Source: Aminobacterium sp. MB27-C1
Lineage (GTDB): Bacteria > Synergistota > Synergistia > Synergistales > Aminobacteriaceae
Reading direction: 5' to 3'
Assembly: GCF_030908405.1 (NCBI RefSeq)
Contig: NZ_CP133089.1
Span: 2,232,001 to 2,296,000, forward strand
Length of the DNA: 64,000 bases
Part shown: piece by piece, positions 54,657 to 63,089 of the stretch
Position numbering within the stretch: the stretch's first letter is position 1
Layout of the letters: each line of letters opens with the position of its first letter
Made by a program: the position numbers and the translations under genes
Notes under the pieces: model-generated
What the model saw: the letters and a program-made list of their open reading frames with translations, nothing else
Told to the model about the DNA's origin: nothing
Databases searched by the model: none

Positions 54657-55883
54657 ATGTTTAAAGTTACATATTTAAAGAAAAGGTTTTTAAACTTTTT
54701 AGCTTTGGAACGAAGTATGATCGGGCTTCTTTCCATGGTTATATTAGTCGGTCTTGGAGAAAGATTAGCAGAACGCTTTCTACCTATATACCTGATTGCT
54801 CTTGGAGGAGGTCCTCTGTCTATTGGCCTTCTTAATGGGCTTGATAATTTACTTTCTGCCTTATACTCATATCCGGGAGGCTATCTTGCCGACCGTTTAG
54901 GAACAAAAACGTCCCTCTTTCTCTTCAATATCTTGGCAATGATCGGTTTTCTTATCGTTATTTTGTTTCCTTTTTGGTGGGCTGTTATAGGGGCTTCCTT
55001 TTTGTTTTTGTCATGGTCTGCTATTTCTTTACCAGCGACAATGAAGCTTATAGCTCAGGTTTTACCTTCTAACAGGCGAACTATGGGTGTTTCTATGCAT
55101 TCCTTTATTAGACGCATTCCTATGGCTCTAGGACCTATTATAGGGGGAATAATGATAGGCTTTTGGGGAGAAAGAACAGGGGTCAGACTTGCATTTGTTA
55201 TTGCGTTCATACTGGCTGGATTTGCCCTTTTTTTACAACAAATTCTTATTACCCCTGATCGGGAAATCATAGAACGCCCTGAAAAAAATCCTTTTATTGT
55301 TTTTCAGCTTATGCCTACAGACCTTAAAAATTTACTGATTTCAGATATATTGATTCGTTTTTGTGAACAAATTCCTTATGCATTTGTTGTCGTTTGGGCG
55401 ATGAAGACTATTGCTAATCCTGTTTCAGCCTTTCAATTTGGGATTCTTACAACTATAGAGATGGTTGTTGCCATGTTTATTTATATTCCAGTGGCGTGGC
55501 TAGCTGATAGGGGAAATAAAAAAATTTTCGTTGCAATAACTTTCTGCTTTTTTACTATTTTTCCTATCGCACTTTATCATTCTCATTCTTTTTGGCCGCT
55601 GGCAGGAGCATTTGTTATTCGCGGATTTAAAGAGTTTGGTGAACCAACGAGGAAATCGCTTATTCTCGATTTAGCTCCGGCAGACCGTCGTGCAGCCATG
55701 TTTGGCTTATACTACATGATACGCGATATCATTGTTTCAGTAGCGGCTTTCAGCGGAGCTTTGTTATGGATGGTGAGTCCTGCTGCTAATTTCTACACGG
55801 CATTTTTTTGTGGAATAGTGGGAACAGGATGGTTTATAGTAAAAGGGAAAAGTAGCAAACAACTCTTGTCGCAAAACAGATAA
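54657..55883 (+). CDS. MFS transporter
   Basis: A 408-residue, 12-helix major facilitator protein. The family loop between helices 2 and 3 appears as GGYLADRLGTKTS near residue 80, and its second-half echo is AWLADRGNKK near 285. The N-terminus KKRFLNFLALERSMIG is basic. Substrate unknown. A weak AGAGG lies 14 bases before the ATG, and the gene follows the DHH gene by 27 bases, so it probably shares that transcript. Confidence 0.85.
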   Translation: MFKVTYLKKRFLNFLALERSMIGLLSMVILVGLGERLAERFLPIYLIALGGGPLSIGLLNGLDNLLSALYSYPGGYLADRLGTKTSLFLFNILAMIGFLIVILFPFWWAVIGASFLFLSWSAISLPATMKLIAQVLPSNRRTMGVSMHSFIRRIPMALGPIIGGIMIGFWGERTGVRLAFVIAFILAGFALFLQQILITPDREIIERPEKNPFIVFQLMPTDLKNLLISDILIRFCEQIPYAFVVVWAMKTIANPVSAFQFGILTTIEMVVAMFIYIPVAWLADRGNKKIFVAITFCFFTIFPIALYHSHSFWPLAGAFVIRGFKEFGEPTRKSLILDLAPADRRAAMFGLYYMIRDIIVSVAAFSGALLWMVSPAANFYTAFFCGIVGTGWFIVKGKSSKQLLSQNR

Positions 55884-55932
55884 ACTGGTAGAAAAGATAC
55901 ATATAAAACCATGACGATAGGTGTGATCATCA

Positions 55933-57180
55933 ATGGGAGTTATAAAAGTTGTCGAGTATAACGGACCCGATCCTCACGACGTTTTTGCCTGGAAATTTGT
56001 AGATGGGACTGGTCGTTCCGATGAATTGTCCACATGGACACAACTTGTAGTTCGAGAGTCACAGGAGGCTATTTTATTTAAAAATGGACAGGCCTTTGAT
56101 CTTTTCCCAGCTGGACGTCATACATTAAGCACAAATAACATTCCTCTTATTTCGACTTTTATGAACCTTCCTTATGGGGGGAAATCGCCTTTTAAGGCAG
56201 AAGTATGGTATGTCAATAAGCTCTATTCCCTTGATATTAAATGGGGAACGCCAACTCCTATTCAGATTCAAGATCCTCGATATGGAGTGTGGCTGCCTGT
56301 TCGTTCCTATGGACAATTTGGAATACGAATCGCTGATTCTCGCAAATTTCTACTTAAACTTGTAGGTAATGTTGCTCTCTTTACCAAAGAGAATCTGACC
56401 CGTTTTTTCAGGGGTCTTCTTACTACACGTATTAAAGATCTAATTTCGAGTTACATTGTTATTGAGAAAAAGACTATTCTTGAGCTAAATGCATATCTCA
56501 ATGAAATATCAGCTCATATGGAAGAGGAAATTCGTCCCATCTTGGGAGATTATGGCATTGAACTCGTTAATTTTTTTGCTAATTCAGTGAACGTACCAGA
56601 CGATGACCCAGTGGTCATTCAACTTAAAAATGCCCTTGTTAAAAAGGCCGAAATGGATATTTTAGGGTATTCCTATCAGCAGGAACGAAGTTTTGACACT
56701 CTCGAAAAGGCTGCGGAAAATGAAGGCAATGGCGCTGGCCTTATGCAGGCTGGAATAGGCTTGGGAATGGGTGTTGGCGTTGGAGGTGCTTTTGGACAGA
56801 CGGCAGCTCGTATGACGGAGGAGTTGCGTACCGATGGTTCGAAAGAACAAGCAAAGACGAGTGGCATTACCTGTTCTAATTGTGGAGCTTTTCTTCCTAA
56901 CGATGCTCAATTTTGCTCTCAGTGTGGACGTAAAATACGGTTATGCCAATCATGTGGCAATGATATTCCCGATGAAGCCATGAGATGTCCAGTATGTGGG
57001 GCATCTGTTCCCGTTCAGTGTTCTCAGTGTGGCAATATGGTAGGAGCTGATATGCGTTTTTGTCCTTTCTGTGGCCGGGAAATGAAACGTACCTGTCCTT
57101 CATGTGGAAAAAACGTAGATCTAAATGCTCGTTTTTGTCCTTCCTGCGGGCAGAAACTAGATGAAAATCCTATCCAGTAA
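55933..57180 (+). CDS. SPFH-domain protein with four C-terminal zinc ribbons (YdjI-like)
   Basis: A 415-residue fusion. Residues 1-240 form an SPFH/flotillin-like domain of the COG4260 (virion core protein-like, Bacillus YdjI) group. A short glycine-rich linker (about 275-300: GIGLGMGVGVGGAFG) follows. From about 315 to the end lie four tandem CxxC...CxxC zinc ribbons (CSNC/CSQC, CQSC/CPVC, CSQC/CPFC, CPSC/CPSC). In Bacillus, YdjI recruits a PspA-like protein to the membrane with a separate zinc-ribbon partner. Here the ribbons are fused on, and two small membrane genes follow within 15 and 23 bases. Confidence 0.86.
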   Translation: MGVIKVVEYNGPDPHDVFAWKFVDGTGRSDELSTWTQLVVRESQEAILFKNGQAFDLFPAGRHTLSTNNIPLISTFMNLPYGGKSPFKAEVWYVNKLYSLDIKWGTPTPIQIQDPRYGVWLPVRSYGQFGIRIADSRKFLLKLVGNVALFTKENLTRFFRGLLTTRIKDLISSYIVIEKKTILELNAYLNEISAHMEEEIRPILGDYGIELVNFFANSVNVPDDDPVVIQLKNALVKKAEMDILGYSYQQERSFDTLEKAAENEGNGAGLMQAGIGLGMGVGVGGAFGQTAARMTEELRTDGSKEQAKTSGITCSNCGAFLPNDAQFCSQCGRKIRLCQSCGNDIPDEAMRCPVCGASVPVQCSQCGNMVGADMRFCPFCGREMKRTCPSCGKNVDLNARFCPSCGQKLDENPIQ

Positions 57181-57195
57181 GGGAAGGAGTTTCTA

Positions 57196-57936
57196 ATGAA
57201 AATGAAAAATAAATTGAGTCTCGCTCTCCTTTTTGTTATGGCGGTAGTTCTTAGTGCTGTTATTGCTGTTTCCTTCATGACGACAGAGCCCGATGCACGA
57301 AGTGCTTATTTTTGGATAACGTTTTTCTTCCTCCTAGTTGGTATCGTTATCTCTTTCTTGTTTGGTTTATTACAGATTCGTATAGATCTTGATAAGGGGC
57401 TTCCTACGCCAGCTTTTTTTGGTCTTGGAACACTTATAATTCTTTACGACCTTTTTTTGATTGTTAATCCTCTCCTTTTCTGGAAGGGGTTTGAATTCTC
57501 AGTTACAGGATATGCTGTAACGCACATTATTGGATTAGCTGCTTTTTTGTCATTAAGCGGAACGACGCTTATGTCGGCTGTTTCTATTACGGCAAGGGAA
57601 AAAGAAGAGAAGGAAGATATCTATACTATTCGTCTTTGGACAGATCGTTTGAACCGAGTCCTTACCCAAGCTCGAGATAACGAATTGAGCGATGATGTTT
57701 TGCTAGAGATCCAAAAGCTTGTAGGAAAAATCAGATACACTGATCCTGTAAGTTGTCAGGATGCCCTTCCCATTGAAAAGAAAATAAGCGAAATGATCGA
57801 GAAAATTTCAGACGGAATTGATCTTTTTACCGTAGAAGAACAAGGTTCTTCTGAGGAGGAGAAGATTTTAGAAAATCTTAAACAACTTATGGAATATGTA
57901 ACAGACAGAGAAGAGCTTATCGCTCGTATGAAATAG
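57196..57936 (+). CDS. four-helix membrane protein with coiled-coil tail, unknown function
   Basis: A 246-residue protein with four hydrophobic segments in the first 130 residues (about 8-28, 37-58, 70-92, 103-125). A charged helical cytoplasmic domain of about 115 residues follows (TAREKEEKEDIYTIRL..EEKILENLKQLMEYVTDREEL). I do not recognise the family. It starts 15 bases after the SPFH/zinc-ribbon gene behind GGGAAGGAG and is followed 23 bases later by a DUF4234 gene. The three are very likely one membrane-associated complex or stress unit. Confidence 0.72.
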   Translation: MKMKNKLSLALLFVMAVVLSAVIAVSFMTTEPDARSAYFWITFFFLLVGIVISFLFGLLQIRIDLDKGLPTPAFFGLGTLIILYDLFLIVNPLLFWKGFEFSVTGYAVTHIIGLAAFLSLSGTTLMSAVSITAREKEEKEDIYTIRLWTDRLNRVLTQARDNELSDDVLLEIQKLVGKIRYTDPVSCQDALPIEKKISEMIEKISDGIDLFTVEEQGSSEEEKILENLKQLMEYVTDREELIARMK

Positions 57937-57959
57937 TTTATATTTGAGGAGGAAATGGA

Positions 57960-58544
57960 ATGGCAGCAGACAATGTTGAAAGGGAACTGACATGTGCGTC
58001 ATGTGGTGCTAACAATGAGCCAGGTTCCACATATTGTGCATATTGTGGAACGCTTCTGCCGGAAAAGAAAATAGAAAAAGAATCAGTCTCTTCAACAGTT
58101 TTTACACCAGTATCGATTTCGGGTGAAAAAATTGCTTTTAAGAGGGTTAGTGTTGGTATAGCAGTTCTTTTTACCATCCTTACTTTCGGTATATATCCAG
58201 TAGTATGGGTTTTGTTGAGAAAAAAGGCTTTTAATGAATTAAAAGGAACAGAAAAAATTGCCGGATGGTTGGCATCTTTACCTCTTATTCTGTGGGGGCT
58301 TTCCATTGCAATTCAAGATCCGGAAATACAAGGCATTATGAGGATAGCATCATGGATTACATGGATTATTCTTGCTTTTAAGATGAGAAAAATGCTTCGT
58401 GAATATATTGCGAGTTTTGGAGATGAAGATGTTCTTCCTAACATTGCTCCATCAAAGATAATGACGTTCTTTTTTACTTTTTTCTATATTCAGTATCATA
58501 TAAATCGCCTTATCGATATCGGGGTTTTCAAGCGAGCAAATTAA
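57960..58544 (+). CDS. zinc-ribbon DUF4234 membrane protein
   Basis: A 194-residue protein with an N-terminal zinc ribbon (CASCGANNEPGSTYCAYCG, residues 11-29), a linker, and a DUF4234-type membrane domain with three or four helices (ILTFGIYPVVWVLLRKK near 70; FFYIQYHINRLIDI near the end). The role of DUF4234 is unknown. It closes the SPFH/zinc-ribbon unit and ends at a strong terminator. Ribbon domains in both outer genes suggest a shared binding partner. Confidence 0.78.
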   Translation: MAADNVERELTCASCGANNEPGSTYCAYCGTLLPEKKIEKESVSSTVFTPVSISGEKIAFKRVSVGIAVLFTILTFGIYPVVWVLLRKKAFNELKGTEKIAGWLASLPLILWGLSIAIQDPEIQGIMRIASWITWIILAFKMRKMLREYIASFGDEDVLPNIAPSKIMTFFFTFFYIQYHINRLIDIGVFKRAN

Positions 58545-58557
58545 AGTTATAAATTTG

Positions 58558-58587
58558 AGGTTGCTTCTTAAGAAGCAACCTTTTTTC
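58558..58587 (+). terminator. terminator after the SPFH/DUF4234 unit
   Basis: AGGTTGCTTCTT pairs perfectly with AAGAAGCAACCT, followed by TTTTTCTTG. Confidence 0.93.
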
Positions 58588-58650
58588 TTGCGTCAAAAAG
58601 ATTTAGTGATAATATATTTTTATAATAAATATAACGGAAGGTGAAGTCAT

Positions 58651-59838
58651 ATGCCCATATATTTGAATAATGCGGCGACAACATGGCCGAAACCTCAGGT
58701 TGTTCCAGAGGCAATGTATGATTTTTTGGTCAATTCAGGGGCAAATTTGGCCCGGGGGACAACAGCAAAACGTGATCTCGGGACGATGGACCTTGTCTTA
58801 AATTGTCGAGAATTGTTGGCTGAATTTTTTCATGGATATGAAGATGCGGATCCTAGATATGTAACCTTCACATCTAATATAACCGAATCGCTAAACGTTG
58901 TTCTTAAAGGTTTTCTCAAACCTGGAATGAGAGTGTTAACGAGTAGCATGGAACATAATGCTTCCATGCGGCCTCTTCGACGCCTTGAACAGCAGCTCGG
59001 AGTGGAAATTAGAGTTCTCCAATGCGACAGTGAAGGTGTTCTTCCTCTTGATGTTTTGGGTGAGGCTTTAACTGAAAAGAAATACGATCTTATGGTTATG
59101 ACCCATGCAAGTAACGTGTGTGGAACGATTCAAGATATAGAAGGAATAGCTCGTCTTTGTCGTTCCGCTGGCGTTCCCCTTGTTATCGATTCTGCCCAGA
59201 CAGCAGGAGTATTGCCCATTCATGTGACAGATTTAGGCTTGGCAGCTCTCTGTTTTACGGGGCATAAAGGACTTATGGGACCTCAAGGAACAGGTGGCAT
59301 TGTCTGGAATCCTGATTTTGCCGAGAAAGTTGATTGGTTTATTGAAGGGGGAACGGGGAGTTTTTCTCACCTTGAATATCAACCTGATTGTATGCCTGAT
59401 AAATTTGAAGCTGGAACGCCTAATCTTCCAGGCATAGCTGGCTTGAGAGCTGCATTACAATGGCTCATTAAAGAGGGTCCGGCGAAGATACATGCGCGCG
59501 AGATAGAGTTGGGAGCTCGTTTTCTTGAGGGAATAAATAAAAATCCTTCCATTCTTCTTGCGGGCAAAAAAACTATGGAAGGACGGCTGCCTGTTTTCCC
59601 TCTTAACTTTGAAGGACACGATCACGCTATTATTGCTGCGGAACTCGTGGATAGAGCAGGTATAGAGACTCGGCCAGGGCTCCATTGCGCTCCGATTGCA
59701 CATAAAACACTTGGTACTGAAGCAATGGGAGGAGCATTACGTGTCTCTGTTGGATATTTCAACACAGAGGAAGAAATTGATTCTTGCCTTACGGCTCTTA
59801 ATAGTATTCTTTCACACCCAGTGAAGGCGAAAGCTTAA
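58651..59838 (+). CDS. cysteine desulfurase-family class V aminotransferase
   Basis: A 395-residue PLP enzyme of the class V (NifS/SufS/EF2568-like) family. The start YLNNAATTWPKP is typical, followed by THASNVCGTIQ near residue 150, DSAQTAGVLPI near 180, and the PLP lysine in FTGHKGLMGPQGTGG near 207. The mobile-loop cysteine is in RPGLHCAPIAHKTLGT near 345. It may provide sulfur for Fe-S clusters, selenium, or another thio-modification. No IscU or SufU scaffold is adjacent. It converges on the GGDEF sensor gene with a 4-base overlap. Confidence 0.87.
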   Translation: MPIYLNNAATTWPKPQVVPEAMYDFLVNSGANLARGTTAKRDLGTMDLVLNCRELLAEFFHGYEDADPRYVTFTSNITESLNVVLKGFLKPGMRVLTSSMEHNASMRPLRRLEQQLGVEIRVLQCDSEGVLPLDVLGEALTEKKYDLMVMTHASNVCGTIQDIEGIARLCRSAGVPLVIDSAQTAGVLPIHVTDLGLAALCFTGHKGLMGPQGTGGIVWNPDFAEKVDWFIEGGTGSFSHLEYQPDCMPDKFEAGTPNLPGIAGLRAALQWLIKEGPAKIHAREIELGARFLEGINKNPSILLAGKKTMEGRLPVFPLNFEGHDHAIIAAELVDRAGIETRPGLHCAPIAHKTLGTEAMGGALRVSVGYFNTEEEIDSCLTALNSILSHPVKAKA

Positions 59839-61739
59839 AAACGAATAACTCTGTTCCCTGCTTCCTGTCCATGTATCCCCTCTTGCGGGCAGGAAGCTTT
59901 CTTTATCCCTCCATTAAAAAAGACAGCAGTATTTCCTCCTAGACGTTTCGCTTCGTACAATGCCACATCGCAATCTCTAAAGAGGTCTGTAATAGAATTG
60001 TAGCACTCTGCTTTGGTGATAATCCCCATGCTGAAAGAGAGAGTTATTGAAACATTTTTTATTTTCAGGGGGTCCTTCATTACCTCTTTGACTTTCTCTG
60101 CAAAAGCCATACCATCTTCCTTATCTTTATGCAGCAAAAGTAGAACGAATTCATCTCCTCCCAGACGAGCAAAAACATCATTTTCGGAGAGCAGAAAATG
60201 AAGGCGTTTTCCTACTTCCCGTAAAACACGATCTCCATAAAGATGGCCACATGTATCATTAATATTTTTAAAGTGATCTACATCCATCATAATAAAAAGG
60301 AAGGGGATACTTTTTCCTCGCTTATTTGCTCCGAGAATACGGTGAAGGCGCTCCATAAAACTTGCCCTGTTTGGAAGGCCTGTTAGAGAATCTCTGTAGG
60401 CCATATGATAAAGGCGATTTTCAAGATCTTTACGATGAGAAATATCTCTTGCTATTGAAAGAATAAGTTTTCTGTTACCGAGAGAGAGTTTCTGAGCTTG
60501 AAATTCAACGGGAATTCTATCTCCGTTTTTTCTCACAAGAGCTGTCTCTTTTTGTGCAAAAACAGGCAACGGATTTCGACCGATAAAGGCGTTGAGCGGA
60601 TGACCAACGAGATCTTCTTTTTCATAATCAAGAAGTTGACAAGCTCGTGTATTAGACAAAATAATATTTCCGTTTATATCGCATATAAAAAACATGTCTG
60701 GAGCCGCATCTAGTATTTTTTGAATGTTGTCGATCATGTTGTTTATAGTATGAGATAAAAAAGTAATTTCATCTTTTCCCTCATCGGATACTCTGAGGTC
60801 TAAATTAGTGGTATGTGATATTTCTTTAACTTTATTAGCCATACGATGAAGGCGAAAAAGTATCGTTTTATTTAAGAAAAGGAGAATAAAAGTTGCCAAA
60901 ACTCCCTGTGCTCCGAGGAAAAGAAAAAGAACAATAATAACAGTGTGATGTCCATAATGAAAAAGGGTACGTTCTTTTGCTGTTGCAAGAAGAAAGATGG
61001 GATTTCCTGCTATATCAGGTATGAGTGTTTGGGCCTCTAAAAACGAAGAAGAGAGCGAATTATATTTTGTATGCCAAGGCTTGAGTTCTTTCAATTCACT
61101 GTTAAATTCTTCATTATCGATTTCTGTTGGTAAAATCTTCAAAGAAATGTCAAGATATGTTGAAACCTGTTTCAGCGCACTATCATCAAAATAACGTCCA
61201 ACGACAAGAAATCCTTTGGAAGGCCCTGAGAAATCACTTTTTAATATAGGGTGAAGCGCAATAATCATAGGTTTGTCCATATAGATAAGCCCCGAAAAGG
61301 AACCGTCTTTTTCCCCATTTTGAATACTTTCCTTTATGGTATCTGCATACTCTTGAATCAATGGTTTTTTTTGAAAAGTTGATGTGTCGAAAAGAGTGCT
61401 ATATAGAATTTTTCCGTCATTGTTAAGGAGAAGAAAAAGATTAAGGTTGAGATTTGTAAAGGTTTCATCCATGAGGTTGTCTGTAATATATTTTTCATTA
61501 TACTGTGAAGCAAAGGTATAAGTTTCGTTCCATGGTGCCCAATCGCTTGCGATTGATTCAAGATTTTCTCTGAAATAATTTACCGTTTCAAGAACTCTTT
61601 GATTATCTTTTTCGAAAGTCTGCTCTTCAAAATCAATAAATCTTTTTAAAATGAAGCGATCAGCAATACAGAACGCCGCAAAGGCATTAACAATAAAGGC
61701 AATGATTATAATAAGCAGCGTTTTTGTGCGTATCGACAC
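59835..61739 (-). CDS. membrane CHASE4-HAMP-PAS-GGDEF diguanylate cyclase
   Basis: A 634-residue sensor. An N-terminal membrane helix (TLLIIIIAFIVNAFAAF) is followed by an extracytoplasmic CHASE4-type domain (DWAPWNETYTFA near residue 65), a second membrane helix near 265-290, HAMP, PAS (about 345-450; DMFFICDINGNIILSN) and a GGDEF domain (about 465-620) with the intact motif RLGGDEFVLLL. It should make c-di-GMP in response to an external ligand. The start is the GTG at 61739, 5 bases after AGGTGA, rather than the ATG 19 codons upstream, which lacks such a site. Confidence 0.9.
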   Translation of the reverse strand: MSIRTKTLLIIIIAFIVNAFAAFCIADRFILKRFIDFEEQTFEKDNQRVLETVNYFRENLESIASDWAPWNETYTFASQYNEKYITDNLMDETFTNLNLNLFLLLNNDGKILYSTLFDTSTFQKKPLIQEYADTIKESIQNGEKDGSFSGLIYMDKPMIIALHPILKSDFSGPSKGFLVVGRYFDDSALKQVSTYLDISLKILPTEIDNEEFNSELKELKPWHTKYNSLSSSFLEAQTLIPDIAGNPIFLLATAKERTLFHYGHHTVIIVLFLFLGAQGVLATFILLFLNKTILFRLHRMANKVKEISHTTNLDLRVSDEGKDEITFLSHTINNMIDNIQKILDAAPDMFFICDINGNIILSNTRACQLLDYEKEDLVGHPLNAFIGRNPLPVFAQKETALVRKNGDRIPVEFQAQKLSLGNRKLILSIARDISHRKDLENRLYHMAYRDSLTGLPNRASFMERLHRILGANKRGKSIPFLFIMMDVDHFKNINDTCGHLYGDRVLREVGKRLHFLLSENDVFARLGGDEFVLLLLHKDKEDGMAFAEKVKEVMKDPLKIKNVSITLSFSMGIITKAECYNSITDLFRDCDVALYEAKRLGGNTAVFFNGGIKKASCPQEGIHGQEAGNRVIRF

Positions 61740-61845
61740 GAGCTTCACCTGTCCTTTATACGTATCTACTATACGTAAAATATTACTTATCACCAACTTA
61801 TTATCGTAAGTTTAATCGTCAATATAAAGGCTGTCAAAAAATGCC

Positions 61846-61880
61846 TTGACAAATAAAGGAATTCAGGTACTATAATTCCT
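61846..61880 (+). promoter_or_regulatory. Rrf2 promoter with overlapping palindromic operator
   Basis: TTGACA (61846-61851) and TATAAT (61871-61876) are 19 bases apart. Overlapping them is AGGAATT-10-AATTCCT (61857-61880), a perfect inverted repeat in the place where Rrf2 regulators such as IscR or NsrR bind their own promoters. Autoregulation is likely. Confidence 0.6.
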
Positions 61881-61904
61881 GATTTTAAAAATTGGAGGCA
61901 CATA

Positions 61905-62345
61905 ATGCATTCGATAGTTTCTATTTCTGAAGCGGCATCCCTTGCTTTTCATGGGATGGGACTTTTAGCTGTTACTGGTAAACGAATGAGCATAAAAGAA
62001 ATGGCGGAAATTATTAATGTTTCAGAGGCTCATTTAGCGAAAGTTTTTCAACGTTTGGTCAAAGCAGGTTTTGTCGAGTCTTCACGGGGGCCTGGCGGTG
62101 GTTTTGAATTGGCTCGGTCAGCTGAAAGTATATCATTACTTGAGATATACGAAGAGATAGAGGGTAAAACTGAGGAAAATTATTGTTTGCTCCATTGCGA
62201 AGAGTGCCCCTTTCATATCTGTATTTTCGGAAGTCTGTTGCAGAAAATGACGCAAGAATTTTTAGGGTATTTGCGGGATAAGTTGTTATCAGATCTGGTA
62301 AGAGGTGAAGTGTATGAGTCATATGGTGAAAAGGAAGATTATTAA
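61905..62345 (+). CDS. Rrf2-family transcriptional regulator
   Basis: A 146-residue winged-helix regulator. The DNA-binding part covers MSIKEMAEIINVSEAHLAKVFQRLVKAGFVESSRGPGGGFEL. The signal region holds cysteines in YCLLHCEECPFHICIF (about 105-120), suitable for an Fe-S cluster as in NsrR/IscR, but with an altered spacing. It leads an operon with a ferredoxin-type protein and hybrid cluster protein. Together with hcp this suggests response to nitric oxide or oxidative damage. It overlaps the next gene by 32 bases. Confidence 0.88.
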   Translation: MHSIVSISEAASLAFHGMGLLAVTGKRMSIKEMAEIINVSEAHLAKVFQRLVKAGFVESSRGPGGGFELARSAESISLLEIYEEIEGKTEENYCLLHCEECPFHICIFGSLLQKMTQEFLGYLRDKLLSDLVRGEVYESYGEKEDY

Positions 62346-63060
62346 GATTGATGAAGAAAAGTGCAATGGTTGTGGTTTATGTGCCCAAGCATGTCATGAA
62401 GGTGCGATCCAGATTATTGACGGAAAGGCAAAGCTTGTCAGCGAATCTTATTGTGATGGTTTAGGTGATTGTATTGGAAAATGTCCTCAGGAAGCAATAT
62501 TTTTTGAAGAAAGAGAGGCTGCTCCTTACGATGAAGACGCTGTAAAACGCCATATGGCGAGGTGTCCTGGCTCTATGGCAACAGATTTGAGAAAGACAAG
62601 TACATCAAGTAGAATTGAAAAAGCATCTGAAAAGAAACTGAAAACAGATCTTCAAAAATCACAATTGGGGAATTGGCCAGTTCAGATTCGTTTAGTGCCA
62701 ATAAATGCTCCATACCTTCATCATGCCAACCTTATTATTGCTGCTGATTGTACTGCTTACGCCTTTGCTGATTTTCACAGACAATTTCTTCTGGAAGAAA
62801 ATTCTGTTTGTTTAATAGGATGTCCTAAACTTGATGATGCTCAAGCCTATATAGATAAAATATCCCAACTTATTGTTGCCAATGAACCCAAGTCTATCTC
62901 TGCCATATATATGGAAGTTCCATGTTGTGGTGGTCTAGTTCGTCTTATCTCCCATGCCATAGAACATGCTAAGGTCAATATAACGCTCAAGCTTATAAAA
63001 ATAAGCATAGGTGGAAAAATTATAGATAAAGAAACGACAAAATATGTGTTCTCAAAGTAG
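62314..63060 (+). CDS. 4Fe-4S dicluster ferredoxin-type protein
   Basis: A 248-residue protein. Residues 8-65 are a ferredoxin domain with CNGCGLCAQAC and the unusual second motif YCDGLGDCIGKCPQEA. The C-terminal half is a separate domain with cysteine motifs LIGCPKLDD near 160 and VPCCGG near 205. This arrangement is frequently found next to hcp and Rrf2-type regulators in anaerobes and probably passes electrons to the hybrid cluster protein. The ATG at 62314 follows AGAGGTGA by 5 bases. It ends 29 bases before hcp. Confidence 0.87.
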   Translation: MSHMVKRKIIKIDEEKCNGCGLCAQACHEGAIQIIDGKAKLVSESYCDGLGDCIGKCPQEAIFFEEREAAPYDEDAVKRHMARCPGSMATDLRKTSTSSRIEKASEKKLKTDLQKSQLGNWPVQIRLVPINAPYLHHANLIIAADCTAYAFADFHRQFLLEENSVCLIGCPKLDDAQAYIDKISQLIVANEPKSISAIYMEVPCCGGLVRLISHAIEHAKVNITLKLIKISIGGKIIDKETTKYVFSK

Positions 63061-63089
63061 CGTTATAAAGAAGAGGAGGGATTGATAGT

